A stretch of DNA of 64,000 nt from Limisphaerales bacterium (lineage in GTDB: Bacteria; Verrucomicrobiota; Verrucomicrobiia; Limisphaerales; UBA1100), in assembly GCA_014382585.1 (NCBI GenBank), contig JACNJL010000022.1:36688-100687 (forward strand). Direction: 5' to 3'. Shown here in pieces: positions 61,352-64,000 of this stretch. The notes below the pieces were generated by a model. That model did not search any database, was not told where the DNA came from, and worked only from the letters and a program-made list of their open reading frames with translations. Each line of letters opens with the position of its first letter. The stretch's first letter is position 1. The translations under genes were made by a program, and so were the position numbers.

Positions 61352-63328
61352 ATGAGTGGTTTTTTGGATATGATTAGTGAGCCGGCGCACGTCAAGAAAT
61401 TGACGGAAGACCAGCTTGAACAACTTGCCACCGAATTGCGTGAGGAACTCATCACCAAGCTGGCAAAAACTGGCGGCCACCTCGGCCCCAACCTCGGTGT
61501 GGTGGAGCTGACCATCGCCATGCACAAAGTGTTCAGCACGCCGCACGATAAATTTGTGTGGGACGTCAGCCATCAAAGTTACGTCCACAAGCTGCTCACC
61601 GGCCGCCGCGAAGGTTTTGCCAAGATTCGCCAGACCGGCGGACTCAATGGGTTTGCGCTGCGATCGGAAAGCGAGCACGATAGCTTTGGCGCGGGCCATG
61701 CGGGCACCGCGCTTTCCGCCGCACTCGGAATGTGCGCGGCACGCGACCAAAAGAAAACTGATGAGGATGTCGTCTGCGTCTTCGGCGATGCCGCACTCAC
61801 CAACGGTATTTCGTACGAGGCACTCAACAATATTGCCCAGACCACCGAGAAATTTATTGGCATCCTCAATGACAACGAGTGGAGCATCGATAAAAATGTC
61901 GGCGCGATTTCGAAGTACCTCAACAAAATCATCACCAACCCCGGTTACAATCGCCTGCACGATGATCTGTCGCGGTTGGTGAAGAAACTGCCGAAAGGAG
62001 ATTTTGCGGTGCGGCTTGGTAATCGTGCCGAAGGCGCGCTCAAAGCGGAAGTTTCCGAAAGCTCGCTCAAACATCAACCGCCTGCGTCACAGGATGGACG
62101 CGGTGGCACGGCGAGCAGCGTTATTTTTGAAGAGCTGGGCATTCGCTACATCGGCCCGCTGGACGGCCATAATTTGCCGTTGATGATCAAATCACTCGAG
62201 TATGCCAAAAGCTGCGATCATCCCGTGGTGCTGCACGTGCTCACCAAAAAAGGCAAAGGCTACAACGCGGCACTCAAGCAACCGGAAAAATTTCATGGCC
62301 TCGGCCCGTATGACGCTAAGACCGGCCACACGCCTTCGGCCAAAAGCGGCTCGGCACCCAATTGGCAGGATGTATTTGGTCAACAAATGCTGAGAATTTG
62401 CGAGCGCGATAGTCGTGTCGTTGGCGTAGGGGCGGCAATGCCCAGTGGCACCGGCTTGAAATATTTGCGCGACGAAATGCCCGGGCGTTATTTCGACGTG
62501 GGCATCGCCGAGGAACACGCCGTCATTTTTGCCGCCGGAATGGCCACGATGGAATGTCATCCCGTGGTGGCGATTTATTCCACCTTCCTCCAACGCGCCT
62601 ACGACTGCATCATCCACGATGTCGCGCTGCAGGATTTGCCCGTCACTTTTTGTATGGATCGGGCCGGGCTCTCCGCTAACGATGGTCCAACTCATCACGG
62701 GTTGTTTGATATTTCCTATCTCCGTTGCGTGCCCAACATTGTGGCGATGGCTCCCCGCAATGAAGATGAACTGGCTGATATGATGTTCACCGCCACGCGG
62801 CACAAACATCCGACCTTTATCCGTTACCCACGCGGAGCTGCTGAAGGCACTGAAATAAAAGACGAACCCGAGATGCTCGAAATTGGTAAAGCCGAAGTCG
62901 TGCAAAATTTCAAAGACAGCGGCAAACGCAAGATCGCTTTCTTCGGCCTCGGCCCGATGTTCACCATCGCGCAAAAAGCCGCGGAAGAATTGGGCGAAGA
63001 TTTTGACTGCGCCCTCATCAACCCGCGTTTCACTAAACCCATCGACGAGGCCACCACCGAGTATTTCGCTAAGACCGCCGACCAAATTGTCACCCTTGAA
63101 GACCACGTGCTCCCCGGCGGTTACGGCAGCGTGGTTAGCGAATTACTCGTTGAAAAAGGCATCAGCACCCCGCTGCTACGCATCGGCTGGCCCGATCAAT
63201 TCATCGAACACGCCTCGTCCGTCAACGAACTCCGCGAAAAATACGGTCTTACCTCCAAAGCAATTATCGCCCAAATAAAAGCCACCCCCGCAGCCAAAGC
63301 CAACAGCAAAGTGACTGCCGCGGCCTGA
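61352..63328 (+). CDS. dxs: 1-deoxy-D-xylulose-5-phosphate synthase
   Basis: Dxs condenses pyruvate and glyceraldehyde-3-phosphate, the first step of the MEP isoprenoid pathway, with thiamine diphosphate. The 658-residue enzyme has GGHLGPNLGVVELTIAMHKVF near 42, WDVSHQSYVHKLLTGR near 70, SFGAGHAGTALSAALGMC, the TPP motif VVCVFGDAALTNGISYEALN, DIGAL-type AEEHAVIFAAGMA and YSTFLQRAYDCIIHDVALQDLPV. The loop near residues 229-246 (SSLKHQPPASQDGRGGTA) may be enlarged relative to other members. The gene follows xseB within 3 bp. The stop is directly before the convergent GreA/B-like gene. Confidence 0.96.
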   Translation: MSGFLDMISEPAHVKKLTEDQLEQLATELREELITKLAKTGGHLGPNLGVVELTIAMHKVFSTPHDKFVWDVSHQSYVHKLLTGRREGFAKIRQTGGLNGFALRSESEHDSFGAGHAGTALSAALGMCAARDQKKTDEDVVCVFGDAALTNGISYEALNNIAQTTEKFIGILNDNEWSIDKNVGAISKYLNKIITNPGYNRLHDDLSRLVKKLPKGDFAVRLGNRAEGALKAEVSESSLKHQPPASQDGRGGTASSVIFEELGIRYIGPLDGHNLPLMIKSLEYAKSCDHPVVLHVLTKKGKGYNAALKQPEKFHGLGPYDAKTGHTPSAKSGSAPNWQDVFGQQMLRICERDSRVVGVGAAMPSGTGLKYLRDEMPGRYFDVGIAEEHAVIFAAGMATMECHPVVAIYSTFLQRAYDCIIHDVALQDLPVTFCMDRAGLSANDGPTHHGLFDISYLRCVPNIVAMAPRNEDELADMMFTATRHKHPTFIRYPRGAAEGTEIKDEPEMLEIGKAEVVQNFKDSGKRKIAFFGLGPMFTIAQKAAEELGEDFDCALINPRFTKPIDEATTEYFAKTADQIVTLEDHVLPGGYGSVVSELLVEKGISTPLLRIGWPDQFIEHASSVNELREKYGLTSKAIIAQIKATPAAKANSKVTAAA

Positions 63329-63808
63329 TCAATTGACACGCAAAATTTTCACCGCTTGTTTCCGGCCTGCGAGGTCAATTTTCAATTCCGCCCCTTGTGT
63401 GGTCCCCAGCAGTTGTGACCCCAAAGGTGATTGTGGGGTGATGACCAGCACCTCGTTTTTTTCGATTTCAATTTCCGTGCCACCGGCGGATGGGCCGATG
63501 AAATAATATGCGCGTTCAGCGGCCTGAGCAATTTCGACCAACGCGCCAATATCAATGCAATCGTCAGTGCTGAATTTCTTGTCCATTAATCCTTCAAACG
63601 CCGCGATGGATTCCTCTAAATCAACGACTTTATTGGCTTGGCCGGCCGCGAGATAAGAAGCCTCAAGTCCGCGCGTGTCGTATTTATTCTCAGCCCGATT
63701 TTCTTCCGCTGTCGCCTCTGTATGCGATGCTTTTGCAACACGCGTGTACGTTTCCGATTCGGCTTGGAGCTTATTGATGATTTTTTGAATGACTTGGAGC
63801 TTAGTCAC
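63329..63808 (-). CDS. GreA/GreB-type transcription elongation factor-like protein
   Basis: The 159-residue protein has an N-terminal coiled coil (about 1-75, IIINKLQAESETYTRVAKA-like helices and HTEATAEENRAENKYDTRG). The FKBP-like C-terminal domain ends ITPQSPLGSQLLGTTQGAEL, the SPLG...LLG signature of GreA/B. Gre factors rescue backtracked RNA polymerase through acidic residues at the coiled-coil tip (AEENRAENKYDTRG holds several). The overall length matches GreA (about 158). Its start is close to the low-quality end at 63809, so the first residues may be affected by errors. It converges with dxs. Confidence 0.8.
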   Translation of the reverse strand: MTKLQVIQKIINKLQAESETYTRVAKASHTEATAEENRAENKYDTRGLEASYLAAGQANKVVDLEESIAAFEGLMDKKFSTDDCIDIGALVEIAQAAERAYYFIGPSAGGTEIEIEKNEVLVITPQSPLGSQLLGTTQGAELKIDLAGRKQAVKILRVN

Positions 63809-64000
63809 GGCGGGGGGGGGGGGGGGGGGGTCCCTCCCTTTACCCCTAATTTAAGTTTGCCCCCGCCCCCGCGCCGGGGGGCGCGGGGGGGGGGGGGGGG
63901 GGGGACTTGGGGGGGGGGCCGGGGGGGTATTTGGGGTTGGGGTGGGGCCATTTTTTGGTTGGGGGTTTGGGTGGGGGTTTGGGGGTAGGGGGTTTGGGGG
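63809..64000. other. Low-complexity G-rich end, probable sequencing artefact
   Basis: The last 190 bases contain long homopolymer G runs separated by short T-rich words, with no coding signal. The transition from normal sequence is abrupt, right after the GreA/B-like start codon. This is the pattern of a failed read end or assembly end, not a biological repeat. Nothing is annotated in it. Confidence 0.85.

Noticed and set aside
63809..64000. Long G runs at the window end that could look like a G-quadruplex array
   Set aside because: The abrupt change to homopolymers at a read or contig end is typical of sequencing or assembly failure, with no coding or repeat structure.
1..64000. CRISPR arrays, rRNA genes, prophage structural genes and toxin-antitoxin pairs
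   Set aside because: Looked for on both strands; no spaced direct repeats with unique spacers, no rRNA sequence and no phage or toxin-antitoxin motif was seen.

Overview
This window looks like a chromosomal contig from a Verrucomicrobiota bacterium, probably marine. The assignment rests on family content: secreted sulfatases, DUF1501 and DUF1549/DUF1553 proteins, GYF_2 domains, PSCyt1 and DUF6797 proteins, Tat-exported Gfo/Idh/MocA and TIM-barrel sugar enzymes, and an ECF sigma/FecR-LamG pair. These occur together mainly in Planctomycetota and Verrucomicrobiota. No rRNA is present, so the lineage is an inference. Most of the window is fairly GC-rich and densely packed, with many 1-4 bp start/stop overlaps. 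Bases 63809-64000 look like sequencing or assembly noise.

Bases 1-24.8 kb are core metabolism. They hold a GHL10 glycosidase fragment, ccsA/hemX-hemA-hemC, a DUF554 protein, a rhodanese and a ceramidase-like enzyme, then a Gfo/Idh-isomerase pair, a NagB-like deaminase and hisD. After these come small housekeeping genes (YacP-like NYN, zinc ribbon, acylphosphatase, phosphoesterase), a heptosyltransferase-like GT9 and ilvB. Next are agmatine deiminase with an aldo/keto reductase, and finally lnt-prfB-trpC-response regulator/PP2C. hemA ends in a palindromic insertion flanked by a 7 bp direct repeat. ilvB is preceded by what looks like a complete attenuator: promoter, leaderless Leu/Val-rich leader peptide and terminator. 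prfB has the RF2 programmed +1 frameshift.

Bases 24.8-39.15 kb are accessory. A tRNA-Pro(GGG) gene is followed by a perfect 51 bp copy of its 3' end 10 kb downstream and a degenerate third copy 4.2 kb after that. This is the signature of two tandem tRNA-anchored islands. The first carries an ECF sigma factor, FecR-LamG, two sulfatases, a GYF_2-DUF1549-DUF1553 protein and a DUF1501 protein. It is visibly more AT-rich and begins with a truncated relic of a second sigma gene. The second carries a PL7 alginate lyase, an intact sulfatase, a truncated sulfatase and decayed DNA. No integrase is intact. The content suggests a transferable cassette for sulfated or alginate-type algal polysaccharide.

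Bases 39.2-52 kb hold a DUF6797 protein, histidine decarboxylase with a tandem-ACT protein, a cytochrome-type/FGE-fold lipoprotein that lacks the FGE cysteines, a Tat Gfo/Idh protein and ApbE. They also hold a three-gene HAD/DHS-like/PfkB operon and a TIM-barrel protein followed directly by trpF.

Bases 52-58.4 kb hold a candidate Ser/Thr phosphosignalling module lying between trpF and trpB: an FHA protein, a tail-anchored Pro/Ala-repeat protein with three DPYAT motifs, a GYF_2 membrane protein and a GYF_2-kinase-TM-LamG receptor. Bases 58.4-63.8 kb return to housekeeping genes: trpB, xseA, xseB, dxs and a GreA/B-like factor.
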